DNA of 64,000 bases from Knufia peltigerae (GCA_030247855.1 JAPDRN010000045.1:124001-188000); one strand, 5' to 3'. Counted from the stretch's first letter, positions 43,201-55,100 are shown. Notes: generated by a model from the sequence alone, not told the origin. Program-made: numbers and translations.

Positions 43201-44233
43201 ATCGGCTCAGCCCAAGCGAATTGACCACAACGCTCACCGTGGGGGCCATGTCAGACCGGTCTTCGGTATGCAACTTCAAGAGGCTGTAGAGTATTACTCA
43301 CCTACCGATGTGGATGTATATCTACCTGCCGTTGTCTATCGATGCATCGAATATCTTCGAGCCAAAAATGCAGCCAGCGAAGAAGGCCTGTTCCGTCTCA
43401 GCGGTTCCAATATTGTCATCCGAGCGCTCAAAGACCGCTTCAATACCGAAGGCGATGTGGACTTGTTGACGGATGAGGAAGATTACGACGTGCACGCGGT
43501 TGCTTCACTTTTCAAGACGTACCTTCGGGAGCTTCCGTCGACCATCTTGACCCGAGAGCTACACTTAGAGTTCATCAAAGTTCTTGACTTGCATGACAAG
43601 GCTGAGAAAATTACCGCATTCAATGGCTTGGTTCACCAACTCCCATCGGCCAACTTTTCGTTGTTGAGGACACTTTCGGCTTATTTGCTCGAGGTGGTGC
43701 AGAATTCGGATCGCAACAAGATGAGTGTGAAGAATGTTGGGATTGTCTTCTCGCCCACTCTGAATATCCCAGCACCGGTGTTTGCCATGTTCTTGACCGA
43801 GTTCGAGGCTATCTTCGAAAAGACCAACGACCAAGGATCAATCCGTTCGACTGAGATCGATCGTGCTGGTGCCTTGACTCCCGAGGATATTCGGTCACCT
43901 CGTCGAATGATGTTTACCGACCTCCCGACGCCAGCATACAATCAGAGTAGTTTCTCTCACAACGCGAGCGCGATGGCGGCATCTCCGGGTCAAGGTTCGA
44001 GTGATCATCACATGGACACCGCCAGTGATGTTGGCTTTTCACCCATCCACCCTTCCTACGAAACACGGAGCTACGTATCAATTCCACACGATATGCCGAT
44101 GCAACCGCGTTATCCACCTCCACAACCACCGTCGGGTAGCCAAAGATATGGGGGATCGAATAACATGCTTGTTCCTGAGAACGCGGCCAGCGCCAAGGCC
44201 AAGCGACGAGAAAGTGCAATGCTATTCATGTGA
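40211..44233 (+). CDS. Rho GTPase-activating protein with PX and PH domains (Bem3 type)
   Basis: One exon, 1340 aa. The first 600 residues are disordered and rich in Ser/Pro, apart from a short coiled coil (about residues 225-260, NAQLWKLVDKQRTLLLGLNK). A PX domain spans about 613-735 (PSIQIKVASSRLRPSRNSIL...ICKYLSTDVMD). A PH domain spans about 763-875 (GYLTKKGKNFGGWKSRYFVL...DEWVETLLHYIDERP). The RhoGAP domain runs from about 1016 to 1200, with the arginine finger at Arg1062 in EEGLFRLSGS and the conserved SVKNVGIVFSPTLNIP. The order PX-PH-RhoGAP matches yeast Bem3, a Cdc42 GAP acting at sites of polarised growth. The tail contains more disordered Ser/Pro sequence. Confidence 0.93.
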   Translation: MSTLSEATSRSPQIRLSPSAATVSSPSPTDPQTYVSNSRRPAQNVLGNNLIPRDYLSSRPGPGPGQSRYSEDTPTPTPQQMSTGSDAAIKSAPINIPQGKPALARGEAGSIGTSKSGLGASPSSSLTESRDNEPPPLSESPKSYGSLQTSAPPVTNMPRTSSIDSAISNISTQSHVQKQPTDTKEPSREEVLNLIATAGSAETLVLHLLRDKNHAAAQNAQLWKLVDKQRTLLLGLNKDLERVTKERDRYRKKVKELQSQTPAVPAVSVRPDDGESPRSDGDVSSTSRDMSTISASESKLRAEHQTPSKHGTVQTQSSPIDPAMMPPPLHLQQAPKIQSLVTDIVQPVFAVTEATPLSDKAPKSFQASRKAPPRPLDLRPTKEELASTEVVVSDGDDDEVRLPMERGRRKTREEDDRERELLVIKEQEARSRSKKDKEKKGKDETTEVVLDDMPLPPPAHSPPAVPRQAQPSETKMQDHLSPSSTLSAVSSTQLSVPLRSPGLPTSPRPFPSMGATLPMSPRAPKNNFPLSPRAPKQALPNPTTPGQETPAPGSHKKVAPSQLSKMDTNSAKDDVGRLQVHESPLSPDEAPPVSRSLVSPTWPDFLLPPNALPSIQIKVASSRLRPSRNSILGVKGTEEASVFSLSIFERATTAELWRVEKVPTSLPSLDQQLRPRCADLPKIPERKLFSGHSPVIIDSRRAAIESYFEELLDTPMDEQAAAVICKYLSTDVMDSHLNLPIQKSEESQNKTKPPPSAGIPTKSGYLTKKGKNFGGWKSRYFVLDSPELRYFEAPGGAHLGTIKLLNARIGRQTQTDPAANAEVDTENQYRHAFLILEPKRKDNSSYVRHVLCAENDFERDEWVETLLHYIDERPAEPKSQYGAGIPSTQAKDAKASYKNAVEEGGPKAAASPKLIQSQSDTPSPSNASSHTSEYTQEAASKSVNISGPMNGGVISDAGLWGNKSVGHGSSKEREQKKRTLFDHFRKSSYEQLAAAPQSAQPKRIDHNAHRGGHVRPVFGMQLQEAVEYYSPTDVDVYLPAVVYRCIEYLRAKNAASEEGLFRLSGSNIVIRALKDRFNTEGDVDLLTDEEDYDVHAVASLFKTYLRELPSTILTRELHLEFIKVLDLHDKAEKITAFNGLVHQLPSANFSLLRTLSAYLLEVVQNSDRNKMSVKNVGIVFSPTLNIPAPVFAMFLTEFEAIFEKTNDQGSIRSTEIDRAGALTPEDIRSPRRMMFTDLPTPAYNQSSFSHNASAMAASPGQGSSDHHMDTASDVGFSPIHPSYETRSYVSIPHDMPMQPRYPPPQPPSGSQRYGGSNNMLVPENAASAKAKRRESAMLFM

Positions 44234-45717
44234 AGATATTGACGAGATTACGAGGCGTGGTTGACTCTGGGCCCTTTTTACAAGCAAGCATCTTGGCCAT
44301 TCGGTTGATTTTTTTTTCATGTTAAGAAGCTTTTCCAAAAGCTCATCTCATTTTAGAGATACCCAGGTTTTCGTTCTTTCTATTCAGCGGGTGGATGTGT
44401 GCGTGGTACTGCGACTGCTATTGCTACTCATGTTCAAGTTTGAGCGACAGCGAGGGGCATTGTGAGCGCTTTAGCATATGGAGTATTGTAGTTCTATCTG
44501 ATGGTGGATGGAAGGGAAAAGTGGCCGGACAAGCTTCTATTCTGTTCGTTCTTGTCAATCACTAATGAAGGAAAGGGTTTGTTTTTGTTTGAATTTGTAG
44601 TAGAGGAGAAATTGGAAAAGAATATTATTCTTTCTTGTTTTTTGTCTTTTTTTAGAAAGAAAAGAAGAGACCCAAAAGGGGGGAGGAACCAAAAGACATG
44701 ATGGGATGGGAAATGAGTAGGACAAGAGATGGATGATTTATTTTTTGAGATGTCAGGATAAACGGATTACCAGGTGATTTAACTCGGTGTCTTGCCTTGC
44801 CATACGTACAGCATTGGTAGTTATCTGAGTGGACCTCCCTTTTTGTCTCTCTTCTTCTTTTTCCACTTCTTGATGGTGATGATGAGGTGGTTTAGATGGT
44901 GGAGGGTAGATTCAGGGTTTTTTTTTACCAAGATTCGAAAAAGAAAACACAACTATTCGTACGGAGGAAGAAGAAGGAGGAGGAGGAGGAGGAATTGGGA
45001 TGATGAGTAAAAGGGTGAATCGTAGTTAGACTCGGAACACTGGGTTTGGGGCCTTGTCATCCTATACGAAGAGTAGTATTTTTTTGGACAAGGTATGAGA
45101 ATGTCAGCTTTTCATCCCTCGTGATCTACGGGAGGTGGTACAATAGTATTGTAGGTATGTACGTCAATGTGGTCAAATGATCTTTCTTGGTGACCGGGGT
45201 AAATAAGAAGGAAATAAATCCTACTCGGTATGGAGTTATTAAATAATACGGGAGTCCTTTTAAAAATAATTTACAGATCTCTCTCCGTCTCTCTTTCTCA
45301 CCCCCGCGCGCGTCGCGGATCTCTCTTTTCTCGCGTTGAATATTTTATCCTCAAGGGTCCGCCAGAAATCAAGATCAGATCCGGAGAGTAGAGACGAGAG
45401 AGAGAGAGAGAGACATAGACAGATCTGCCGACGAGGGGGGAAGAGAGTCTACGCGGCCTTTTGAATATTGCAAAATTCACCAGAATCAACTGCGGAAGTA
45501 CGAGTACAGTACGGAGTACTTCTTACTCTCTCTCGTATTGACCTATCCACACCACTGAAAAGAATCTACTCACGGAGTATACTTGGGAATCATTTTTATT
45601 TTTATCTATTTAGTCACTGACCTGGGTACGTACTTTTGTCGAGAAGAGAACAGAGAAAAGAGAAAAGAGAAAAGAGAAAAGAGAAAAGAGAAGGAAAAAA
45701 AAAGTGTCCTCCAAAAA
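44234..45717. promoter_or_regulatory. spacer and long leader of transporter gene
   Basis: 1484 bp. It holds the RhoGAP 3' flank and a long upstream region for the transporter gene. It contains a TACGGAGTA word at 45510-45518, a near copy at 45571, a GA tract at about 45396-45413 and a tandem heptamer repeat just before the start codon. No gene was seen. Confidence 0.5.
45654..45688. repeat. five perfect tandem heptamers AGAAAAG
   Basis: Five head-to-tail copies of AGAAAAG end 29 bp before the transporter ATG (45718). They make the plus strand almost pure purine over more than 60 bp in the expected 5' leader. Confidence 0.92.
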
Positions 45718-47525
45718 ATGGCAACGGGACTCGTCAATTCCTTTCTGGCCGCCATCCAGGCCAGCCTTTCGGTCTTGTTGGTGATTTCCTACGGCGGGCT
45801 CGCGGCTCACCTCCAACTCTTGACGCCCACCAACACAAAGGCCATTTCCAAGGTCTGCGTCCGAATGTTCTTGCCGGCCTTGTTGGTCACCAAGATCGGC
45901 GGGGAACTTCATGCCGGTTCCGCCGGTCGTTACCTGACCGTCTTGGTCTGGGCCGTCGCCTGTCACTTGGTCAGTTTCCTGGTCGGGGTGATGGCTCACT
46001 TGTGGTTGGGCATGCCCGATTGGACCACGGTCGCCGTCATGTTCAACAACACCACGAGTTATCCTTTATTGTTGATCGCCGCCTTGGAACAGACTGGTAT
46101 TTTGAAATCCTTGATACCATCAGATGGTGGAGATCACGGTGAAACCACAAGTCAAGCCGTGGAAAGAGCAAAGAGTTATTTCTTGGTCTTTGCCACGGTC
46201 TCTAGTTGTTTGACTTTCGCGGTTGGTCCGAGATTGATCGACACTGAACATGCTGCCGACAGTAATGATGAAGATGATGATGATGAGGAGGAGCCGGAAG
46301 AAGACAAAACCGATATACGTGACGACGACGACGACGATGATGAGAACCAAAACAATGTTGATGGTTTGTTATATCATCGTCAAAGTGGTGGTGTTGGTGG
46401 TGTCGGTGTTGGTAGTATGAGTACAAGTATTGTTTCTTCGAGGGGTGGAAGTATCGGTGGAGGTGAAGACAGCACGGAACGTACAAGACTACTCAGCAGG
46501 AGAACGAGTACATTTTCACTCACCAAAAAGAGACAAAATTCTTTTTTCCCTTCTACGAGAACCACCAGTATCATTGATTGGACTGATGACGACGAAAATT
46601 CCCCTCAGAGTCAAGGTCAAATCGATACGGACCTTTTAAAACGTCGACCTACAATGGTACCGGTACCAAGGAGACGATGGATCAAATTGACACCAAGAAC
46701 AAGATGGTGGTTGTTGTTCATATCGGACTTTTTCAACGCCCCGTTGTTGGGTGCCATCTTGGGTGCATTTATCGGGTTGATCCCACCTTTACACAGGGCC
46801 TTTTTCAACGACACGGAACACGGTGGTATCTTTACGGCGTGGCTCACTTCTTCGTGGCAGAGTATAGGAGGGTTGTTCGTACCATTGCCCGTCGTCGTGG
46901 CAGGGGTGTCACTCTACACTGCCATGAAGGAAGCGAGGAAGAGGAGGAGGAGGAGGGCAGGTAGTACCCACGACGACGACGATCACGACGACAGTGACCA
47001 TTCAAACGGCAGTCTACCTTGGGGGACAGTCACGTTCATCATGGTCATTAGATTCATCATCTGGCCAGCCGTTTCAATCTCGGTGATATATTTCTTGGCC
47101 AAAAACACGAATATCTTGGGGAACGATCCAATGTTGTGGTTCGCCATGATGTTGATGCCGACTGGTATGTCGAACCTGGCACTGTTGACTCTTTCAAAAA
47201 CAGAATGAAGCACCCTCCAAAAAGGAGATTGAGCCTTTCTCATTTGATTCAACTGACTTCTTCACTCACTTACACTGTTCATGTATAGGACCGCCGGCCA
47301 TGAAATTGATCACCCTGGTCCAAGTCAGTGATGCCGATGAGGCGGATGAGACGAACATGGCAAAACTATTGACGGTGAGTCAAGTTCTGTGACGCCCCCG
47401 AAGCAAGAGATGGATGGTGGTGGTACTGACGCCAATCTCTAATTTCCTAGTTATCTTATGCCATTTCACCCATCTTGTCGTTTACCGTCGTCGGAGGATT
47501 GAGAGCGGCTCAAGCGGCCACCTGA
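45718..47525 (+). CDS. PIN-like/auxin efflux carrier family membrane transporter
   Basis: Three exons: 45718-47164, 47289-47374 and 47451-47525 (donors GTATGT and GTGAGT, acceptors TATAG and CCTAG), coding for 535 aa. The N-terminal half carries five membrane segments (AIQASLSVLLVISYGGLAAH, NTKAISKVCVRMFLPALLVT, TVLVWAVACHLVSFLVGVMA, TVAVMFNNTTSYPLLLIAAL). A hydrophilic loop of about 150 residues follows with runs of Asp and Glu. The C-terminal half has further segments and ends with MPTGPPAMKLITLVQVSDAD and LSYAISPILSFTVVGGLRAA, the conserved carrier end visible only after splicing. Yeast relatives sit in ER or plasma membrane; the substrate is unknown. An upstream in-frame ATG-led extension rich in Lys/Glu comes from the heptamer repeat and is rejected. 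Confidence 0.87.
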
Positions 47526-47691
47526 GATATCAGAAAATTGTACGATCCACCGCAATGATTCATGTGTCGAAACTTGGATTCTCCATTCACAAATTAAAAA
47601 TGCCTCTCATTTTGTTTCAAGTGTTAGTAACAAATCATCAATTCATCAACTCGTCTCGGGTAGCCTTTACATCGTAATCGTCCCCCGCCCA

Positions 47692-49902
47692 CTACACTGG
47701 AATGATCCTAACGCCCATCTCGTACAATGCTCGTCTCCAATCCATCGTTTTTGGTTGTGTCGAGCCATCATCATGTTCGTTTGGGCCCTCGTTTGCCTTC
47801 GCATCAAGAGCATCCCAAATCTTATACACCACGTCCCGCTGCCTCGCGTAATTCCCGACCCGATAACTCTGCACACGTGCCCACCACTTCTTCCATCTCC
47901 TTCTCTGGTCTCCTACCGCTTCACAACTGGCCACAAACGCGGGCCAACTGATAGGCGCGGCGAATCCGGTCGTGGTGGTCCGCGTACAGCCATGCCCTCG
48001 CTTCAGATCCTCGGATCGGTTCAAGGCGTCGAGACACGCAGTCTGTTCCTCACGCAGACTCCGTCGATCGCAGTCCTGGATGGCGCGGAAATAGTAGATG
48101 AGTGCCGCGTTGTAGAACGCCGACACCTGCGCTTGGGCGATGGCGTGCATGACCGGCGCCAAAGTGCTTTGGTCTCTGATGGACGAAAGCGGTTCGGACT
48201 CCGTGGTCCAAAGGGCAAGGTTGTCACCTAGGCTCTCACACTCGGCGAGGAGCGACTCGGGGATATCCTCACTGGCGTGTCTGTAGTATGCGAGGGATTT
48301 GGAAAGTTGGTTGATTTTGAATATCGCTCTGGCGATGGAAGGTGTGATGCCGTAGAGAAATTCAATGCTTGGATCGAGGTCGGCGAATTTGGGTTCGTCG
48401 TCAGAGTCTGGAATTTGGGCCCAGGGTTGGGGATCGTCATTGTACAGTGCTGTGCGAGCAAAGAGATTCAGCATCGTACATATACTGTTCAGCTGTCTTG
48501 TCTCGTGAGTGACCAGGCGAGAGTCGTGACGGGACTCTTGCAATCTCCTCGCAGCTTCGAGATGGATCCAATGATCGTGAGTTCCACCGTCGGCGACCTG
48601 TCAACGGAAATGAACACGTTAGCAGAGTCAAAGCCCCTACGAAACGAGAAAACACATACATCGACAGAGACGAGTGACAATATCGCAGTCATGAGTTCCT
48701 TGTAGGTACTCGTCTTGTTGGCGAGAGCCTTGCGTGCGGCTGATAGAGCAATCTGCCTATGGTAGTATGCCAGCTGATATAGGTGGCCTGCATCGGGTTT
48801 TAGGCCCTGGAGGTTGATGGCGGAACTGGTCAGTATGCTGTGGAAGACAGCAGTGCTTGCTATTGAGACTTCACCGCCGTTGGTCGCCATGTTGAGGTCA
48901 GGGCAGCCTTGTAGCGCTGTTGTGAAGTAGATCGTTTTGAATGGACTTTGCACATGATACACTGGTTGCATCAGGCATATAGAATATTGTTCGTAGTGAT
49001 GAACGAGCATGGCGGTAGTTGAATTGGAGAATAGCGACAGTGGACGTTCGTGGTTCAGACTCAGGCTCATCGGGGTGGCAAGGTTGCTTTCTGCGTGATA
49101 TGTGTCGATAGACAAGTCGACCAAGGAGTGATCATCAAATGCCGTAAGATCAGTCGATGTCGTATGAGAGTGGTCACCGTCATGTTCGAGCTCGTTTTCT
49201 CCTATAACCCGCGTTGCTTCCCATTTCGACCCTAAATAATTAAAAATAGGAAGTTGTTCAATTTGTAGTTCTGTGAGTAGCTCCTCATCTAGAACAATGT
49301 CGCCAGAGATAGACTGGACTGAGTCATCGTCCGAGTTATTGGCCAGTGAAGCAGTGTGATGGGCTTTCGGCGAATCAGATGATTTTGGTTCGAAAGTTGT
49401 TGCTTCATTCTCTGTTTCTTCAACACTCTTTATCGGTAACTCAAGGCTCACGTAATCAACCACATTGTCGGGCGAGAATTCGACATGTTCAGCACAAATC
49501 ATTGGCTCCGGCTCTTCATGGAAAGGAGTCGTTATGTCTGCGAGTCTAATCACAGAGAATGGACCAAAATTGCCGGACCTATCGTCGGTGGCAGCCTGTT
49601 CGACCTGGGAAAGCGTCTTCGATAGTGCATGTTGTGTGAGTGGTTTGAGACCAATGTTTCCTATGAGGGATATCAGACAACGATTGTCCGGATATCGAAC
49701 GTTGAGCCACCCTACCTGAAGCAATTCGTCTTCGAGTCCATCGTTGTCCATCACGGGCGTCTGGCTTTCCATCGGTCTGCCAGTTCAACCGCACGCCATA
49801 TCCGGCACAAGATATCTTCGAGCGCTCGCAGTTTCTACACGACTCAGGTCTTTCGTCGCATTTTATGTGCCGTGATCGACATGTCCAGCACCTCCATAGC
49901 AT
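47692..49902 (-). CDS. Zn(II)2Cys6 transcription factor with fungal_trans_2-like domain
   Basis: Three exons: 49902-49716, 49660-48660 and 48597-47692 (introns GTAGGG...TAG and GTATGT...CAG), coding for 697 aa. The zinc cluster lies at the very N-terminus: Cys5-X2-Cys8-X6-Cys15-X6-Cys22-X2-Cys25-X6-Cys32. The large C-terminal part has the helical fungal-specific regulatory domain of the Arg81/ARGRII-like group, for example AVFHSILTSSAINLQGLKPD, YQLAYYHRQIALSAARKALA, TAILSLVSVDVADGGTHDHW and IHLEAARRLQ, then FLYGITPSIARAIFKINQLS. The middle is acidic and disordered. A local regulator is plausible because the gene sits between a transporter and a dioxygenase and is divergent from the latter, but that role is inference. 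Confidence 0.88.
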
Positions 49903-50526
49903 GAGTAAGAGAAATCATGGGAGCGAGCGACGTGCAACTCACCCTGTGAATGTAGTGGACCTGCGTGTCTTGACTGGGCCTCCATTGACAAGGCCGGTCT
50001 CATTTGAGCCTGCTAATGCCCACGCATGTTCAGTCATCTCTTTCCGATGGTCACGACTGCCCCATCTCGTTGCGGCTTTCCAGTTGAGGAGAGAAAAGTG
50101 GAAGAAGGAACATAGTGTAACAGTCACCCTCTTCAATGACAGTATGTCTGTCTACTGCTCACCGAATACGATTCGATCGAGGGCCAGATTCACGGCATCG
50201 AGTTCTTCTTTCGTGTCTCACGGATTTGGGCGTGTTGTGCTTATCAGCGACTTTTCTATGTTGTCAAAAGTCGCCCAGTGATTGGTGGGAATTTCCAGAC
50301 TATTCCCGATTCAGCTCGCAGCCAACTTCCCATCTGATCTCGCTGCAACTTTCCCATTGTTCTACTATCAATGACTTGTTGTGAAAGGTATTGATGGATG
50401 TTACTGGTAAGCTGAAAGTGGCAGAAGAAGCGCCACCAGATATATGAACCATGACTGTCGCCGAGATGGACATACCATGTCTCTATCGCAGGGCACTTCC
50501 CCTCTTGACTCTCCGCCACCATCAAC
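49903..50526. promoter_or_regulatory. divergent spacer regulator / dioxygenase
   Basis: 624 bp between the start codons of the zinc-cluster regulator and the dioxygenase. It may be a shared control region. No clear CGG-N-CCG zinc-cluster site was confirmed by eye. Confidence 0.4.
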
Positions 50527-52057
50527 ATGCCTCTCGTTCGGGGTGAAGAGATTGCAGTCTGGGGAGACCCGTACAAGGCAAACGGTCATTTTGGAACAGA
50601 CGAAAAGTCGACTCTCGCCATTGCTGGTGACTTCAAAGACATCCCTGTCATCGACATTTCAGGGATCTTCTCTCCAGACTTGAAAGATCGCAAGGCAGTG
50701 GCAGATCAGGTTCGAGATGCCTGTGTTCGGGTCGGCTTCTTCTACGCTCAAGGTCACGGTGTACCACAAGAGATGATAGATAAGACCTTTGACTGGGCTG
50801 AGAGGTTCTTCGAACAGCCCTTTGAGAAGAAGATGGAATTGTTCATCAACAATCAGGACAACTATCGTGGTTACACGCCCATGTTCGGTAGTGGGAAGCC
50901 AGATATTGATGGACTAGCGAGTGAGTATCATATCTCACATCCAAACTTGTTACTAGGTTCCTAATTCGCTCTCTTTTGTCAAACCCTCTAGATGCCAACG
51001 AGGCCTTCGACTGGGGCCTGGACGCAAAGTTAAATGATGATCCAGAATACGCCTGCTCAGATCCATACATGAAAGGAAGCAATGTCTGGCCCAAACAATT
51101 GCCTGGTTTCGAAGAGCACTTGTCCCAGTACTACGGCAAAGTACGAGATCTGGGTCGAGTCATGGCCCGTAACGTCGCCTTATCCCTGGGTCTCCCCGAG
51201 GACTCTTTCGATCCATACCTCACTCATCCAGGTTGCTCTGCCGTCGTGGCACATTACCCTCCAATGGAAACGACGAGTACGAAACTTGGACTCGACCCTC
51301 ACACTGACAATGAATGTAAGGACCACCTTCTCGTCCATCTCGATTTTTACCACGACGACATTATACATCATCCCAATGCTGGCCTCAGGCTGATCTGAAT
51401 ATGTAAATAGTCTTGACTTTCCTGGCCCCGGGTAAAGTGAGAGCATTAGAAGTTCTCAACCGTGACGGACAATGGATTTCTGCACCACCAATCGAGGGAA
51501 CGTACGTGGTCAATGTCGGCGACCAACTTCAACGGTAAGTTTTGCGTCCCTTCGTCCTCTTGTCCAACATCCCCCCCCCTCTCTGTCAATGGCGATCCAT
51601 TGAGGACCGACAAGACTGATGCTGACTGTGTCCCGACCTGCAACAGCCTCACGAACAATCTCTACATCTCCACCAAACATCGTGTCATCAATCACACGGG
51701 CGAGGAAAGAATCTCCGTCCCATTCTTCTTCTCCGCGAATTGGGAGTGTATAATAGATGTGAGTATACTCCGTACCCTTGGTCCAATATACACTGTGTAC
51801 TTTGGCCCACTTACTAACGAGTCATAGCCCCTGAAACAGTTGCTCGAGACTGATGTCGAGATCGGTTCCAACCATGTATCAGCAGGACAGGTAAATGATC
51901 AATCTACACCCCAGACTCTTTTCAGATTCCTTTGAACGAGGCGCCGGCTGACCTTGCGCAACGTCTCATCCAATAGATGTACAAACACACCATGATGGCC
52001 TTGCACATTCCTGGTGACAGCAATCCCCTTTTCCAAAAATATCTCAAGGTCGCGTAG
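50527..52057 (+). CDS. 2-oxoglutarate/Fe(II) dioxygenase, isopenicillin N synthase-like
   Basis: Six exons: 50527-50920, 50992-51315, 51411-51534, 51647-51758, 51828-51890 and 51977-52057, coding for 365 aa, all phases consistent. The N-terminal DIOX_N part reads DIPVIDISGIFSPDLKDRKA, then ACVRVGFFYAQGHGVPQEMI. The jelly-roll core has the metal-binding HTD (in GLDPHTDNE) and the distal His with the Arg-x-Ser 2OG clasp in KHRVINHTGEERISVPFFFS. Family length and order fit the IPNS/flavonol-synthase-like group found widely in fungi. Intron 4 carries a TACTCCGTA word. The substrate is not predictable; no non-ribosomal peptide synthetase is nearby, so a penicillin pathway is not implied. It converges with RAD2, stops 128 bp apart. 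Confidence 0.9.
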
Positions 52058-52185
52058 ATGGGCACCAACATTCTCCATTCTAGGAAGAATGAGAAACCGT
52101 AGAGAGCAATGTTATGAATGAGAATTTTCTTTCCGAGAGACAAAAAGAGAAATATATTGATTATACGATATACTTTTCAATTCAT

Positions 52186-55100
52186 TCATCGTTTCTTCGT
52201 CCTGGTAGTCGTCACCGTCGTCTTCTTCTTCCTCGGCGCCTCATCTTCTGCAAAGTCTCCATCATCATCGTCATCATCTCCATCATCGGTATTATCGGCG
52301 TTTTCCTGTTGGGTGGCTTTTCGACCTCTCCTTGGCGGCCTCCTTGAAGGCACCTTTTTCTTTTTCCTGTTTCTTCCGACATCTTCAGATTCTTCTTCCG
52401 ACAAGTCACTCTCGACGACGAACGCGGGCTCTCCGGCACCGTCCCCCACAACCTGATCCTCCTCGGTCGGCCGATCGGCTTCTTCAAACTCATCCCCCTT
52501 TCTCCTTTTGACTGCCTCTCCCCTCAACCTCTTGAAAGCATTCTTCATCCTGCCAGACTCCTTGCCCGTCCTGTTGCGCGGCGCCATACCTTCGGCACCC
52601 GCGTTGCCCGGACCTTCGCCACCCATCGCGAGACCGCTCATTGACGCCGCCGCCGCTCTCCCGCCGACACCCACCCCACCACTGAAGAATCGTGTAATGT
52701 TGCTCTGGGTGCCCTCGACTTCACGCTTGTTCATGTCCCTGATCACCGGCACGAGGATCTCGTCGGTCCGTTCCTGACTCCACCCGATCGTCGCCATGAG
52801 GAAACTCCGCAATTTGTCCAAGTCCGGCACACCCCACTGGAAGGCCTCCGGGTCGGAATCGACGTCCGGGTTCAGGTACGCCTCGTCGACCCTGGCGTCG
52901 GGAAAGCCAGGAGGCAAAAACAGCCTCTTTTGCACCGTGTTTCGGAACTTGCGTCGAAACGGCGTCGTGAGTTGGTCTTCCAGATCCTGGGGTCGTCCGA
53001 GCTGAACGCGACCGCACCACTCTTTGAATTCCGTCAGCGTCTCGAACTCGGTGAGGATCTCCAGCGCCGTGACGGGTCCGACGCCCGGGATGCCCTCGGT
53101 GTAGTCACTCCCCAGAAGGTGGGCGAAGCGGATCAGCCGCCGCCGGTCCAGAAGGAATTCTTTCTCGAGTTCGCTCGCGAGATAGCACTCCACGTACTTG
53201 GCCGCGTTGAACATGTTCTTGTATATGCGCGTGCCACCGAAGAGGAAAATGTCCGAGTCGTCGGTGACGATGCCGTCGACGAGACCAAGGCGGACCAGCT
53301 CGGCGCATTGGGCTTCGGCCTCCATCGGCGCCGTGATATAAGGGATGCCGAAAAGGCGGAGCAGGGCTTGACACTCTTGCACCATGACCTGGGTGACTTC
53401 GTCCGCGTCACGGCGGTCCTTCTTCTGTTGATTGCGGAGTTGTTTCAGTTCGTTTTCGTAGTCGCGCATCGCCTGTTCCGAGGTTCTCTGGTGGTGCAGA
53501 GACGAAGCAAACCGGGCATGTTCTTCCGCTTCAACGGCAAGCTGTCGCATGAGTTCTTCCTCGGACTCGGAGAGATAGTCAAAGTCTTCTCCGGCAATGG
53601 TACCCTGGGGTTGCGAACTATTTCTCTCGTCGACTATAAGTTGCTCGTCCAGTACGTCATCGATAGATGTTTCTGCGGCGAGGCTTTCTCGCACCGCAGG
53701 CAAAGCTGCTGGAGGTGTGGACATTTGGACGTCTTCGAAATCTTCACCCTCATCGTCGTCATCTTCAGCAGCAGGAGGCTGGTTTGCATTCGCCAGTGGT
53801 TTGTCTTTTGGCTTCTCACTGTCCACTGTCCCCAGAGATCCAGGTGTCGCTGGCTGTCCGTAGTCCGATTCACTCCAGTCGACTTCCTCAAAGTCACTAC
53901 CTGCTGCCCCTGCAGTTTCTGGCCCCAAAGTCGAGGCGTCCGGTGCAGGGTTGAACTGAGGTACGTCTGATGGCTTCGGAGGTGTCGCTTGGGCTTTCTC
54001 CGCCACGTCGTCCATCAACATAACATCCGTGTCATTCTCAGCTGCGATTTGTCGTGCCATCTCGTATCGCTTTTCTCTCTCCTCGTCCCGCTTTCGCCGT
54101 TCGTTTTCCGCTTTTTCGTCAACGGCCGGCACATCATCCTCGGGCATTTCAGGCTCTGAAACGACATTAGATTGCTGTGTCATTTCCGGAACCTCTTCCT
54201 CTTCATCTCCCTCAATTTCGATAACATGATCATCCTTCTTCTTTCCATCGTCTTCTGCTTCTAGGTCGATGATCTCTTTCGTATCTTGTCTGCGTAATCT
54301 GTCATTCATGCCCGTATCTGGCCTCTCAGTTTGGTCGATCTCGTCATCTTTGTTCGGTTCCGGGGCATGCTTGAGATCTTTCGTGCTCGGAGCAGCGTTG
54401 AACCAGTCGGGCATGGGCTGGGCTGGTCTCTCCTTGCGAAAGGCATCGTCCCCTAGATCCCGATCAAAGCCTCCTGATAAGTCCTCCTCAATCTTCTTAG
54501 ACTTCTTCTTGCCAAGTAAAGAATGGCCAAGGTTAATGGACTCGAACGGTAGAGGTCCATCAAACTGTGGTGTTGGAAGACTAGGCTTCTGTGTTGGGGT
54601 GCGTTCCTTAACGTTGGTCTTCGCCACATGCTTAGACTTTCTTGATTCTGCAAGTGCTGCTTGTAGATCGAAGCCTTCACCATCATCTTCGTCTTCCGCT
54701 TCTCTCGGTTTAAATTGCTCCGGCAGAAACCCTCCGGCATCTTCCTCGTCAGAGACTCTTTCTAGTGACATCGCAATTGCTCGTTGTAGATCATCATCCA
54801 CATCTTCTTGAATAGGATCAGCGGGCAGAACATCCTCGAACAATTCATCAGCACCATCATCCTCATCAGGCTTGTCTTCTGGTACGAACAGCGCATCATC
54901 ATCTTCATCTGCCGTCGCATTCCCCGTCTTACTTGTAGCTGGCACGGGCCCTTTCGGGCGAACAGACTCGATCTTCGACGCCGCGCTCCTAGCCTCATAG
55001 ACCGCCTTTCTCTTTCTTGCAATTTCTTCGACCGCATCATCAAACGGCGCATCTCTTTCCAAATCCGCCGCCTTCCTCTTCTTCGCCCACACTCTGGGAA

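Noticed and set aside
45583..45717. 45-residue N-terminal extension of the PIN-like transporter
   Set aside because: Made mainly of Lys/Glu/Arg from the AGAAAAG repeat; family proteins start close to the first helix.
52930..53970. 346-aa antisense ORF inside RAD2
   Set aside because: Overlaps the conserved nuclease I-region on the other strand and shows no family features; a codon-bias shadow.
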